30,676 nt of DNA from Schaalia odontolytica (GTDB taxonomy: Bacteria; Actinomycetota; Actinomycetes; Actinomycetales; Actinomycetaceae), in assembly GCF_002847525.1 (NCBI RefSeq), contig NZ_PKKM01000017.1, positions 1-30,676 of the forward strand. Reading direction: 5' to 3'. The notes beneath the pieces were generated by a model. The model was not told where the DNA came from and made no database searches. It saw only the letters and a program-made list of their open reading frames with translations. Of this stretch, positions 7,628 to 15,763 are shown piece after piece (the first letter of the stretch is position 1; every line of letters begins with the position of its first letter). Both the position numbers and the translations under genes were made by a program.

Positions 7628-10068
7628 GTCAGAAATCGGACAAGAGCTGGCGTCCCGAGACCCTGGAGGAATGCGCTGACTTTTGGAGACTGCACCTGTG
7701 GATCAAAGATCACCCAGGTGAGTGGACGCTTGACCAGGTCTACGCGCGCATGCTCGAGCTCAACGAAGGACCGCCCACGCTCTATGACCTGGACGTCAGC
7801 TCCAGGGTTACCGGTGCCTGGCTCAAGGGGATCGGATTCTTGCGACTGGCCGAACTGAACGGCGACCTGACCCTCGACCATGACGAGCAGTACCTAACGG
7901 CGCTGATAGCTCTCGAACCCGGGCTGCAGTTGCCCCTCATGCGCGCCGATAGGGAGCTGCGCGAGGAGCTGGTGTGGGGGATGCTGCGCCAGGAAGGTAA
8001 CCGCGGCGTGTCCCTGTCTGCCTCCGACCGTTCTGCCACCATGGGTTCGGAGCGGACGCCCGGATGGTCGCGCACGCTCGCTGCCAGCATCGACGAGGGC
8101 CTCATCGAGCGCGACCGATTGCTCGACGCCCTCCTCGGCATGCTCGCCGCAGACCTACCGTCGGGGCGCGCCGGTTGGTATTCGCGCACCCTGCGAATGC
8201 TGTCCATGACTCTCGACGAGGCCGAGGCGCGTCAGGGGGCCCTGTGCACCCTCATGTCCGCGCCCGTCGGGGCGACCGTGACCGTGGCGGTTCGTCAGCT
8301 GAGCGCCCTCTCGAAGGCCGGGCGACTCGACCTGGAGCTCTTTGCTCGCAGCTGCGAGGGTGCGCTCATGGGTTCGAAGGCCAACGCACTCGCAGCCTTG
8401 ACAATCCTGCGCGGTGGCCTGTCATCCGTGGAGTCTGCCGACCTCGAAGGACTGCTCGGCGTTGCGCTGTCCTTCCCGCACGCGCAGGTGCAGGGTCTGG
8501 CCATTGAGCTGGCGAGTGATGCGCTGCGATCGGGCCTCCTCGACTCCGCAGCGGTCGGCCGCCTCCTGTCCGACGCGGAGTTGGACCCGCTCGTCGTTGC
8601 CACGCTCGACCTCCTCGACCCCGGGCACACGGCGAATGGCCAGCCTGACCCCGGCCTTGCCCCCGAAGAGGCTCCCGCCGCCTTCTTGCCCCCACCCCGG
8701 GAGGTGGCCGACCTGGTTCCCATGAGCGCCGACGACGCGGCCGGTCGGATCGGCGTCCTGGCGCAGGGTGCGCAGATGGGGCTCGAGTATGAGGCGCTGC
8801 TCGCGTTCCTGGCATCCCCCGAGTTCGACCCGAGTGCGCTGGAATCGTTGCGGCCTCTTGTGCGGCGCCTGACCACGCGCAGATTCGGGTATGAGCGCAT
8901 GCTCGGAACTCTCCTGCAGATAGCCCTCGATGGGGGAGGGGAGGGTGCTGAGAGCCCGCTGGCCGCTGGCACCGCCTGGTTGGAATCGGAAAATATGCCG
9001 ACCCTTATGCGAGAGCGCATCATCGAAGTGGCGGGCCTGGCTGAGCGTGGACGGCGCTACCACCTCCTGGCCACGCCCACCGACGATCGCGGAGCCGTGA
9101 ACCCGCTTGTCCTCGTGCGCCGCGCCCTGGACAATGGGGCTGCCTCGCCGCTTCGAGCCGATCTCACCCAGGCGCTGCTGCGCGTGGACGTCGAGCATCC
9201 GGACTGCGCGGCCGCGCTTGCGCTTGTGGAGGAGCGGGAGGCGGAGCTGCCCGCCGCGGCTCGCATCCGTCTCGCGCTCACGGGCGCGGTGCGCAGACGG
9301 GCCGAGGGCTACCTGTCCTCCCTCGCCGTGACGTGGGAGGGGCGCCCCGCCTATGAGTCGCGCAGCGGGCAGCCCAAGGTCGCGCGCGACGGATCGCCTG
9401 TCTACGCCTTCTATTTCCCGCGCGTCGTCGGCGCAGATACGGGCGCGACAGGCCCTGAGCTGGGCGCGCTCGCGGATATTGCGAGCGCCTCGGGTGATTT
9501 TACTGCCCACCGATATCTCTACCCCGCGTCGGTGCGTCACTTCGCCGTCTGCCTGATCGCCTCGCAGTGGTATGTGCTTGACAGTACGCAGCTAACCATC
9601 GACTGCTACCGGGCCCTGTGTGAGCACGGCGGGCGCTGGGATTCGCTGTCTGCCCAGCTCCTCGGCCAGGCGATGGGCGAACGCGAGGTCGAGTCGCGCG
9701 CCCTCGGCGTCGAGACCCTCGCCTCCCTGGTGGCACGCGGGGATCTCGCCTTTGACGAGGCCGTGGCAGGCCTGCGGGGCGTGGAACAGACCGTGAAACT
9801 GAATCGGTGGGCGCAGGCTTTCGAGGACCTGGGGGACATCGATCCCCGCCTCGCGCTGGATCTGGCGCTCGCTTTGCTTCCTGGGCTTGAGCGCGGGCGT
9901 ACGGGCATCGGCCAGCTGCTGGGCGTTGTTACAGCGCAGTACTCGCGGGCGTGCGAGCAGGGCTGGGCACCGCCCCTCGGAGAGGAGCTTATCGGCTGGC
10001 TTGGCCTTTTCCGAGGTTCCTCACAGGCGGCCAAGTATGCACGCACACTGAAGGAGATGAGCCAATGA
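7624..10068 (+). CDS. DUF6493-like helical-repeat protein, second gene of the SWIM operon
   Basis: This 814-residue, almost wholly helical protein resembles the DUF6493 family, known mainly as neighbours of SWIM proteins. Its N-terminal half holds HEAT/armadillo-like repeats (for example LDALLGMLAADLPSGRAGWY, then VTVAVRQLSALSKAGRLDLE near 220-245). The middle carries the DELV-type segment (REVADLVPMSADDAAGRIG, about 358-376). The C-terminal part has SVRHFAVCLIASQWYVLD (about 637-654), then further helical repeats ending LLPGLERGRTGIGQLL. No enzymatic motif is visible, so a scaffold or recognition role is the simplest inference. The start at 7624 overlaps the SWIM stop by 4 bp, and the stop overlaps the next start by 4 bp. 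Its last ~150 residues resemble those of the next gene, suggesting tandem paralogy. Confidence 0.82.
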   Translation: MSQKSDKSWRPETLEECADFWRLHLWIKDHPGEWTLDQVYARMLELNEGPPTLYDLDVSSRVTGAWLKGIGFLRLAELNGDLTLDHDEQYLTALIALEPGLQLPLMRADRELREELVWGMLRQEGNRGVSLSASDRSATMGSERTPGWSRTLAASIDEGLIERDRLLDALLGMLAADLPSGRAGWYSRTLRMLSMTLDEAEARQGALCTLMSAPVGATVTVAVRQLSALSKAGRLDLELFARSCEGALMGSKANALAALTILRGGLSSVESADLEGLLGVALSFPHAQVQGLAIELASDALRSGLLDSAAVGRLLSDAELDPLVVATLDLLDPGHTANGQPDPGLAPEEAPAAFLPPPREVADLVPMSADDAAGRIGVLAQGAQMGLEYEALLAFLASPEFDPSALESLRPLVRRLTTRRFGYERMLGTLLQIALDGGGEGAESPLAAGTAWLESENMPTLMRERIIEVAGLAERGRRYHLLATPTDDRGAVNPLVLVRRALDNGAASPLRADLTQALLRVDVEHPDCAAALALVEEREAELPAAARIRLALTGAVRRRAEGYLSSLAVTWEGRPAYESRSGQPKVARDGSPVYAFYFPRVVGADTGATGPELGALADIASASGDFTAHRYLYPASVRHFAVCLIASQWYVLDSTQLTIDCYRALCEHGGRWDSLSAQLLGQAMGEREVESRALGVETLASLVARGDLAFDEAVAGLRGVEQTVKLNRWAQAFEDLGDIDPRLALDLALALLPGLERGRTGIGQLLGVVTAQYSRACEQGWAPPLGEELIGWLGLFRGSSQAAKYARTLKEMSQ

Positions 10069-12665
10069 GTTCACCGATGACGCTTCCCGACCGCAGGGCG
10101 GCCCTCAAGCGCCTCCTCGCATCCGGAGAGACCTCCATCGACGCCTATGAGGAAGTACTGGAGGGGGCCTCGGAGAAGGACCGGCGCTGCCTCTTCAAGT
10201 CTGTGCCCTTCGCTCGCCTCGTCCCACCAGCCGTCGAGCGGGATGAGGCCGTCCCCGAGGACACGGTGTGCATGTGCGCGTTCCTGCGCGCCGCCCTGGC
10301 CGGGAGCGACGAAGCCGGTGACGACTACGGAGCCCGTTGGTTGGGCCGTAGCGGCGGTGACCCGCGGGAGGGAGCAGACCTGGAGCGTCTGCTCGCCGCC
10401 CACAGGCGCGGCGCGGCTGGGCGCAGTGGTGAGTGGCTCGAGGAGGCAGCCGGGAGTCCCGGCGGCGTTGGATTCTGGCACACCTACCGTTCCCTCCTGG
10501 CCGAGCGTGGAGCGTACCTGGCCTCCGCGCCCTCCCTGGAGTACTTCGCGCGCAGGATCATTCCCGCGCCCCACCCCACCTCGGATGAGACGAGGCTCTT
10601 CTTCGAGGAGAACCCGACCTTCCTCGACCACGAGTTCTGGCAGTTCTTCCGCGTCGAAGGAGCCCTGCCCGGCTCAGCCCTCTTCGTGTGGATGTACCGC
10701 GAGGACCCCTCCGCGCCAGGCGGCGACTTCGAGCGCCTGCACAGCCAGGACCTCATCTGCTACGTGGCGACGCACCTCCCGGATCTGCGGCCCCGCATCC
10801 TCTCCGAGTGCCTGGCCGCCCAGCGGCGCGACTTCTCCGCGTACAACGCCCGCGCTTTTTCGCTGGCCTGGGAGGCGCTCGAACCCACGCGCGAGGAAAC
10901 ACTTGAGGCCGTGGTGGATCTGATCGCCCTGCTCGCGGTCGAGCCCTCGCCGAGTGTGGCCCTGGCCCAGAAAGCGCTTCTGGGTATCGCCCGGGAGCTG
11001 ACGGATGAGCAGGCGGGTGCCCTCGTGCAGGCCAGTGCCCAGGTCCTGGCGCGCAGCGAAAAGAAGCTGCTGTGCGCGCATCTGCGGCTCCTGGCCGCTC
11101 TCGTGAAGGCCCACCCCGAGTGCGCCCCCGCCGTCAATGACGTGGTTGCTGAGGCTGAGTTCCCCCTTGACCTGCGCGACCGGGCCGCCGCACTCATCGT
11201 GGCCCCCGACCCTTCCGATGACTGCGCGGACGAGGCCGGGGCCGGGCCCGCGGGTACGGTCGCCCCCGGTACGAGCGCCCAGGGAAGCAAAACCGGGGTG
11301 GGGACCCAGGCCTCGTGGATGTTCCCGGACACCCCCGCCGCCGACCTGCCGCGAGCCGAGTGGGTCGCCGAGCTGCCCGACGACAACGACGCGGTCGTTG
11401 CGGCTCTACACGCCCTCTTCGAGGACGCTGCCGCGGGCGCCGCCCTGCCCGCGCTCCTGACGCGCATCAGCGACGGGGGCATCGAGCTGACGGAGGCCGA
11501 CAAGAAGCTGCTCGCCGCGTACTGGAAGAACGCACCCAACTGGAAGGGCGCCAACCAGCTGTCCTACCTGGCCTCGCAGCTCCTGGACGGAGTCGAGGTG
11601 AAGGATGCGCCCGAGGTGGGGCATTTCCGTGGCTACCGGCGCAAGGGCAGCGAGTGGGACCAGCACAGAGGCCCCGTTGCGCTCCTCCACGAGCAGCTGC
11701 GTGTCGCCTGCGGTGACAAGCCCTACGACAAGCCGAACGGTCAGGACATGTACCGCTTCGACCCCATCCTGACCGCACCGCTGGAACCGATCCACCCGCA
11801 GTGGGAACGTCAGATCATTCGAGCCGCCTACCAGAAGCCCGTCAGGGTCGTGCGCGGCGAGTACAAGAAGACCGACGACATGCACGAGACGTGGGTGATC
11901 CCCGGTCAAACCCCGGCAACTGGCGAGGATTCGTTGGCGGGTGCTCTCGCCAACGTCGCCGGCGTGGCTCCTGAGTTCACCGGGCGTCTTCTGGAATCGG
12001 GGGACTACCGGTCGAGCGGCGTCGCCTACGCGTGGGCTGCCTGGGCCCTCCAACACAACCCGGACATTCTGGCCGCCCACGCGATGCCCGTCCTCCAGGG
12101 TGCGTTCTTCAAGTTCCCGCAGGTCATCACACCCGTCGAGGTCGTTGTGCCCGCCCTGGGCACAGGCTGGCGGGCGCCGGGTGCGCCCACCTACTCCGCA
12201 CTGGCGTGGGCGTCGACCGCCGCCCAGGCCAACTACCGTGCGATCACCGCCGAGGCTATCGCGAGCCTCGCCGACACAGGCCGCTTCGACCCCGCCGCCA
12301 TGGCCGAGGCCCTCGGCTACCTCCTGCGCAACGGGTGGTTCGGTCCCGGGCGAGTCGCTCAGACGCTGACCGACTGCGCGTCCATCTCCGCCCTGGCTGG
12401 GTACCGTGTCGCGCAGGTGATCGCGGCGCTGCTGCCCTCCCTGGCGGGTGTGCGGGCCTCCAACAGTTTGATCGAGGCCCTGGTGGCGCTCGCGGGAGAT
12501 TACGGCATGGGTGTGCCTGTACCCGAGGAGCTGCGCCCGAAGATGAAAGGATCGAGCGCGATGGCCAAGGCCCTGCGCGCACTCGACGCTCTGCCGGATG
12601 CTCCGACGGGTCTCGCGCGCGAAGCGGGGGAGGCGCTCGATGCGGTCCGAGTGCGCCGAGAGTGA
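10065..12665 (+). CDS. DUF6493-like helical-repeat protein, third gene of the SWIM operon
   Basis: This 866-residue helical protein is a divergent relative of the preceding gene product. HEAT-like repeats fill the N-terminal half (for example VVDLIALLAVEPSPSVALAQ, about 283-302). A Gly/Pro/Ala-rich linker near 390-420 leads to a segment like that of DUF6493 proteins (WVAELPDDNDAVVAALHALF, about 433-452). Next come an aromatic/charged block (HFRGYRRKGSEWDQHRGPVA, about 520-539) and a C-terminal repeat region ending AALLPSLAGVRASNSLIEAL. The last part parallels LLPGLERGRTGIGQLL of the upstream protein. No catalytic motif is seen. The start overlaps the upstream stop (ATGA). The stop codon at 12663-12665 lies inside direct-repeat copy B, so the insertion edge and the gene end coincide almost to the base; the C-terminus may have been set by the junction. 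Confidence 0.8.
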   Translation: MSSPMTLPDRRAALKRLLASGETSIDAYEEVLEGASEKDRRCLFKSVPFARLVPPAVERDEAVPEDTVCMCAFLRAALAGSDEAGDDYGARWLGRSGGDPREGADLERLLAAHRRGAAGRSGEWLEEAAGSPGGVGFWHTYRSLLAERGAYLASAPSLEYFARRIIPAPHPTSDETRLFFEENPTFLDHEFWQFFRVEGALPGSALFVWMYREDPSAPGGDFERLHSQDLICYVATHLPDLRPRILSECLAAQRRDFSAYNARAFSLAWEALEPTREETLEAVVDLIALLAVEPSPSVALAQKALLGIARELTDEQAGALVQASAQVLARSEKKLLCAHLRLLAALVKAHPECAPAVNDVVAEAEFPLDLRDRAAALIVAPDPSDDCADEAGAGPAGTVAPGTSAQGSKTGVGTQASWMFPDTPAADLPRAEWVAELPDDNDAVVAALHALFEDAAAGAALPALLTRISDGGIELTEADKKLLAAYWKNAPNWKGANQLSYLASQLLDGVEVKDAPEVGHFRGYRRKGSEWDQHRGPVALLHEQLRVACGDKPYDKPNGQDMYRFDPILTAPLEPIHPQWERQIIRAAYQKPVRVVRGEYKKTDDMHETWVIPGQTPATGEDSLAGALANVAGVAPEFTGRLLESGDYRSSGVAYAWAAWALQHNPDILAAHAMPVLQGAFFKFPQVITPVEVVVPALGTGWRAPGAPTYSALAWASTAAQANYRAITAEAIASLADTGRFDPAAMAEALGYLLRNGWFGPGRVAQTLTDCASISALAGYRVAQVIAALLPSLAGVRASNSLIEALVALAGDYGMGVPVPEELRPKMKGSSAMAKALRALDALPDAPTGLAREAGEALDAVRVRRE

Positions 12666-12759
12666 GGCGCCCCTGCGCGACCTAATCCGGTGGGGATTCT
12701 TGACGTTCTGAGCATTGTTGTGTGCGCGGGCGCCGCGGCTGCACAGGCAGTCGCGGCGC
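12653..12759 (+). repeat. Direct repeat copy B of the methyltransferase 3' end
   Basis: This is the second copy of the 5994-6100 sequence, in the same orientation, beginning inside the last codons of the third SWIM-operon gene. It reproduces 14 codons of the methyltransferase tail out of frame context, its stop codon and its hairpin. Five substitutions in 96 bp distinguish it from copy A. It is not part of any intact methyltransferase, so it is a scar or attachment-like site. Confidence 0.93.
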
Positions 12760-12760
12760 T
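12729..12760 (+). terminator. Terminator of the SWIM/DUF6493 operon (duplicated hairpin)
   Basis: The copy-B hairpin pairs 12729-12742 with 12747-12760. Two changes from copy A convert G-C pairs to G-U type pairs, so the stem still forms in RNA. It ends 6233-12665 and faces the convergent toxin gene. Confidence 0.7.
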
Positions 12761-12819
12761 TGGCGTGAGAGCGTCGTTACTTGTTGTGGGGGTGGATGCA
12801 GTCCGGGCCTCGTGAATGT

Positions 12820-13086
12820 TTACTGGCCGTAGTGGAAGCGGCAGGAAATGATCCAGAGGGCTTTGCCGTCGTCGCTGATCTGGTAGATCAGGCGGTGCCG
12901 TGAGTCGATCCGGCGTGACCAGTACCCCGAGAACTCGTAGCGAAGAGGCTCAGGCTTGCCGATCCCCTCGTTTCCGTTGCGCTGGATGTCCTTGATGAGT
13001 GCGTTGATGCGCTTGAGGGTCTTGCGATCCTCGAACTGCCACCAGACGTAGTCGTTCCAGGCCTCCTCGTCCCATGTGATGTGCAT
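12820..13086 (-). CDS. yoeB: YoeB/Txe-family toxin, mRNA endonuclease
   Basis: This 88-residue protein closely follows the YoeB fold, a ribosome-dependent mRNA interferase that cuts codons in the A site. It starts ITWDEEAWNDYVWWQ and keeps GKPEPLRYEFSGYWSRRID, then HRLIYQI, and ends CRFHYGQ. Expected catalytic residues are present: E46, R65, H85 and Y86, matching E46, R65, H83 and Y84 of the E. coli enzyme. It is encoded 2 bp after the antitoxin stop, so the two are cotranscribed. The usual length is 84-88 residues. It lies immediately beyond repeat copy B, at the edge of the accessory block. Confidence 0.96.
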   Translation of the reverse strand: MHITWDEEAWNDYVWWQFEDRKTLKRINALIKDIQRNGNEGIGKPEPLRYEFSGYWSRRIDSRHRLIYQISDDGKALWIISCRFHYGQ

Positions 13087-13088
13087 GG

Positions 13089-13352
13089 TCAGTCCTCGTC
13101 GAGCTCAATGAGGTCGTGAACGACGCCCTCGCCAGCGCGGTGACGTGCGATTGATTCGCGCAGGTGACGGGCGTTCGCGGGGGACTGCATGAGGTAGACG
13201 GTCTCCATGAGGGACTCGTACTCGTCGAGGGCGATGATGACGGCGCTCTCGTGGCCCTGTCGGGTGATGACGATTTCCTCGCGGTCGTTGACGACCTGGT
13301 CGAGGACCTCGGCGTAGCGTGCGCGCGACTCGGTGTAGGTCATGGTTTTCAT
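13089..13352 (-). CDS. yefM: YefM/Phd-family antitoxin
   Basis: This 87-residue protein has the N-terminal Phd/YefM DNA-binding fold (MTYTESRARYAEVLDQVV, REEIVITRQGHESAVIIALDEYESL) and a charged, flexible C-terminal tail (RAGEGVVHDLIELDED) that would wrap the toxin. It neutralises YoeB and autorepresses the operon. The start at 13352 has a GAGGAG-like ribosome binding site about 7 bases upstream; a second in-frame ATG lies three codons on (MKTM). A palindromic operator overlaps the promoter just upstream (13375-13392). The toxin gene follows after 2 bp. Confidence 0.95.
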   Translation of the reverse strand: MKTMTYTESRARYAEVLDQVVNDREEIVITRQGHESAVIIALDEYESLMETVYLMQSPANARHLRESIARHRAGEGVVHDLIELDED

Positions 13353-13374
13353 GGGGTGCTCCTCTGCTCGCCTA

Positions 13375-13413
13375 TGTACAGAACATTGTACAGGAAGTGA
13401 GGGCGTGTGTCGC
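13375..13413 (-). promoter_or_regulatory. yefM-yoeB promoter and YefM operator
   Basis: Two TGTACA hexamers at 13375-13380 and 13387-13392 have centres 12 bp apart. This is the arrangement known for the YefM operator in E. coli. They overlap a minus-strand -10 hexamer TACAAT (13385-13390), with a GCGACA -35 hexamer at 13408-13413 and a 17-bp spacer. Repressor binding here would block the promoter, giving autoregulation. Confidence 0.8.
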
Positions 13414-13442
13414 CAGTGGGCTGGTGATGTGCCAGGGTGTCG

Positions 13443-13505
13443 CTACTGGATGATCGGATTGCCGCCGATGGACATGGGGGCGCGGGTGTGGGGGCTGCCC
13501 TCAGC
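13443..13505 (-). pseudogene. Relic of a DUF1266 gene 3' end
   Basis: On the minus strand this reads HTRAPMSIGGNPIIQ then TAG, closely matching the end of the intact DUF1266 protein at 15764-16789 (SRAPLSIGGKPIVN, stop). The DNA match is clearest over 13449-13484 against 15769-15804, with about three or four mismatches. It begins just after the ABC-F stop at 13507. It is either the tail of a lost paralogue or a duplicated 3' end left by an insertion. Confidence 0.75.
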
Positions 13506-13506
13506 G

Positions 13507-15216
13507 CTATCGTCTCTCGTCGAGCCGATGGAGGTGGCCCCACCAGCGGGTGATCAGCCACTCGTCGTGCGTTGAGATAACCAGGGTTCCGTCCCACTCA
13601 CGCATTGTCTCTTCGAGGGACTCCAGAGCGTTCAGGTCCAGGTAGTTCGTGGGCTCGTCGATCACGAGGATCTGAGCGTCGGCCCGCGCCGCGAACGCCA
13701 GCTGAGCCCTCCGTTGGTTTCCCGCGGAGAGCTCACCGAGCGGCCGGTTCCACGCCGCTGGGGGAACGAATCCCTTCCCGGCCTCCCCGATGCCCAGGTA
13801 CCACGCATCCTCGGGGATGAGGGGGTCGCCGGGCCGCGGGAGCACCTGGGGCACGAGGACGACCCCGGAGGCGGTGTCGACGCATCCGTGCGCCCCGCTG
13901 GGGGCCCCGCGTGCGATCCACTCCAGCAGGGTGGTCTTGCCCGACCCGTTGGGCCCCGCGACGAGGAGGTGCTCGCCGTAGCGCACCTCGAAGGAGGTCG
14001 GCGCGAGGCGTCCCTCCACCGACGCGCCGCGGACGGCCAGGGCGATACCCATTGCGTGTGGGTGCGGTGACGTCCTGCCCGTGGTGGTCCTCATGACGCG
14101 GGGGAAAGAAAACGCACCCTCGTCATAGCGGGGCTTGGGGACTTCGCGTGCCGCGAGAACCGACAGCCTCTGAGAATCGTCGTTGATGCGCCTCGTCGAC
14201 ACAGTTTGGGCCCGGTCTGCATAGTACTTCTGCGCCATCCTCGTCTCGGTGCGGGGCTTGAAGCGCGCATGCCCCACCACCTTCGAATCCCGCTGGTGAG
14301 ATACGAGTCGGCGTTTCTCGGCCTGCTGATCCGCATGGATCGCGGTGTGCCGCGAGCGTGCGGCGGCCTTGTCGCGCAGGTAGTCCGAGTAGGATCCTCG
14401 TACCCTGTACGCCCCGAAGTCCGCGGGCTCTCCCTTGGAGATTGCCACCGCCCGCCACGGTGTCGGATCCAGGTCGAGCAGCGCCGTCGCCGTGCGCTCA
14501 ATAAAGGCCCGGTCGTGGCTGGTCATGAGCACCGGCCCCTGCCAGTCGTCGATTGTGTGTGCTAGGTGCTCGCGCCCGTCAGTGTCCAGGTGGTTCGTCG
14601 GCTCGTCCAGGACGAGGGCCTCTGGTCGATCGACGAGGGTGAGGGCCAGGCGCAGGCGGGCACGCTGCCCCGGGGAGAGGGAGGCGAGGGGGCGGGAGCG
14701 GTCGAGGCCTCCTAGGCCGAGGGCCTCCAGGGTCTGTTCGAGGCGCGTGTCGATGGTCCATGCATCCCGCGTGATCATCGCCGCTAGGACGCGGTCGTAC
14801 TCCGCTTCGTCGCGCGGAGAGGGGTCCCGGGCGAGGTGCTCGGTGAGGAAGTCGAAGCGCGCCGCCAGCTCGCGGGTGCCCGACGTGGCAGCATCGATGA
14901 GCTGTGCGACGGTGCGGGACTCCCTGTCCCCCGCGAGTGGAGGGCGAGACGCCAGAGGGACTCCCGGTGCTGACCGCGTGGCCGCGGGCCGATGAATTGG
15001 GGGAACTAGCTGGGTCGCGGAGAGTGCCGGGCCAGTGATCGTTCCGGAATCCGGCTGGAGTCGGCCCGCTGCAAGGGCCAGCAGCGTTGACTTGCCGATC
15101 CCGTTCGGGCCGACGACGACGAGGCGGTCGGCGGGCCCACACGTGAAGGAGACGTTAGTGAGGACGGGCAGCGTGCCATAGGAAAAGAAGACGTGGGAAA
15201 AGACAATCGTGGACAT
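13507..15216 (-). CDS. ABC-F family ATPase, possible ribosome-protection protein
   Basis: This 569-residue protein has two ABC ATPase domains and no membrane domain, the ABC-F layout. Walker A motifs are GPNGIGKST (36-44) and GPNGSGKTT in the second half. Signature motifs are LSPGQRARLRLAL and LSAGNQRRAQLAF, and Walker B regions are ALVLDEPTNHLD and ILVIDEPTNYLD. The interdomain linker is basic and long (RDKAAARSRHTAIHADQQAEKRR and on), as in antibiotic-resistance ABC-F factors that reach the ribosomal exit site. Resistance is plausible but unproven; housekeeping ABC-F factors share these motifs. The start at 15216 was chosen because homology begins there (MSTIVFSHVFFSYG); an upstream in-frame ATG at 15276 overlaps a TATAAT box. 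It stands alone, between the DUF1266 relic and the small membrane protein. Confidence 0.9.
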   Translation of the reverse strand: MSTIVFSHVFFSYGTLPVLTNVSFTCGPADRLVVVGPNGIGKSTLLALAAGRLQPDSGTITGPALSATQLVPPIHRPAATRSAPGVPLASRPPLAGDRESRTVAQLIDAATSGTRELAARFDFLTEHLARDPSPRDEAEYDRVLAAMITRDAWTIDTRLEQTLEALGLGGLDRSRPLASLSPGQRARLRLALTLVDRPEALVLDEPTNHLDTDGREHLAHTIDDWQGPVLMTSHDRAFIERTATALLDLDPTPWRAVAISKGEPADFGAYRVRGSYSDYLRDKAAARSRHTAIHADQQAEKRRLVSHQRDSKVVGHARFKPRTETRMAQKYYADRAQTVSTRRINDDSQRLSVLAAREVPKPRYDEGAFSFPRVMRTTTGRTSPHPHAMGIALAVRGASVEGRLAPTSFEVRYGEHLLVAGPNGSGKTTLLEWIARGAPSGAHGCVDTASGVVLVPQVLPRPGDPLIPEDAWYLGIGEAGKGFVPPAAWNRPLGELSAGNQRRAQLAFAARADAQILVIDEPTNYLDLNALESLEETMREWDGTLVISTHDEWLITRWWGHLHRLDERR

Positions 15217-15274
15217 GACGCACCAAGGACAGAAGGAGTGGGGCAGGGGCGTGATGTCAGGAGTCCATGGGGAC

Positions 15275-15280
15275 ATTATA
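15275..15280 (-). promoter_or_regulatory. Consensus -10 box upstream of the ABC-F gene
   Basis: A perfect TATAAT occurs on the minus strand at 15280-15275, about 60 bases upstream of the ABC-F start. No convincing -35 hexamer is seen. It would give a roughly 50-nt leader, in which a 3-codon open frame (ATG GAC TCC TGA) occurs; whether it acts as a leader peptide is unknown. Confidence 0.45.
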
Positions 15281-15406
15281 CCGGCAACGGCGCGCAGGCG
15301 CGGTAGTTCTGCACGGAAATGGGGGCGTCCTCCCGGGGCTGTCTGATAAGACTAACGGCTTGCAGATGGACGACATGAGCATGCGGGAGGACACCCGGAC
15401 AAAATT

Positions 15407-15442
15407 CTCCCCCGCGAGCCCTCGATGGGGCCCGCGGGGGAG
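15407..15442 (-). terminator. Terminator after the small membrane protein gene
   Basis: A 10-bp stem pairs CTCCCCCGCG (15407-15416) with CGCGGGGGAG (15433-15442), with an inner GCCC/GGGC pairing. On the minus strand it runs into AATTTT, giving a typical intrinsic terminator 25 bases after the stop at 15467. Confidence 0.85.
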
Positions 15443-15466
15443 GAAACAGAGTCTACTGAGAGATCC

Positions 15467-15736
15467 TCAGAACAGCAGTGGCGCGAAGCCGGCCACCGGG
15501 GCGAGGAAAGCGGTGCCGCCCAACACAGCTGCCTTGATGTACGGGAAGGCGATGAAGGCCGCAACGATGAGGACCATGATCAGCGCCATAAGGATCAGGT
15601 TGTTGCGCTGGCGCTTGTACTGCTCGGGCGTCAGCTCCTCCTTCTTGCGGATGAGCGGGGCCTCGCCGTGGACGGAACCGGTGTTGCCACCGGGCTTTGC
15701 GCCCTCGTTCTCGGTCGGGAAGTGCTGGTCGGACAT
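15467..15736 (-). CDS. Small membrane protein of unknown function
   Basis: This 89-residue protein has a hydrophilic N-terminal half with a basic/acidic patch (RKKEELTPEQYKRQR, about 30-44), then one clear membrane span (NLILMALIMVLIVAAFIAF, about 46-64) and a second hydrophobic stretch to the C-terminus. No family is recognised. The start at 15736 has AGGAG seven to eight bases upstream. It lies 27 bp after the DUF1266 stop and before a strong terminator, so it is very likely cotranscribed with the DUF1266 gene, which also has a membrane anchor; they may work together at the membrane. Confidence 0.8.
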   Translation of the reverse strand: MSDQHFPTENEGAKPGGNTGSVHGEAPLIRKKEELTPEQYKRQRNNLILMALIMVLIVAAFIAFPYIKAAVLGGTAFLAPVAGFAPLLF

Positions 15737-15763
15737 GGTGGTCTCCTATTGATTGGCAGGGGA

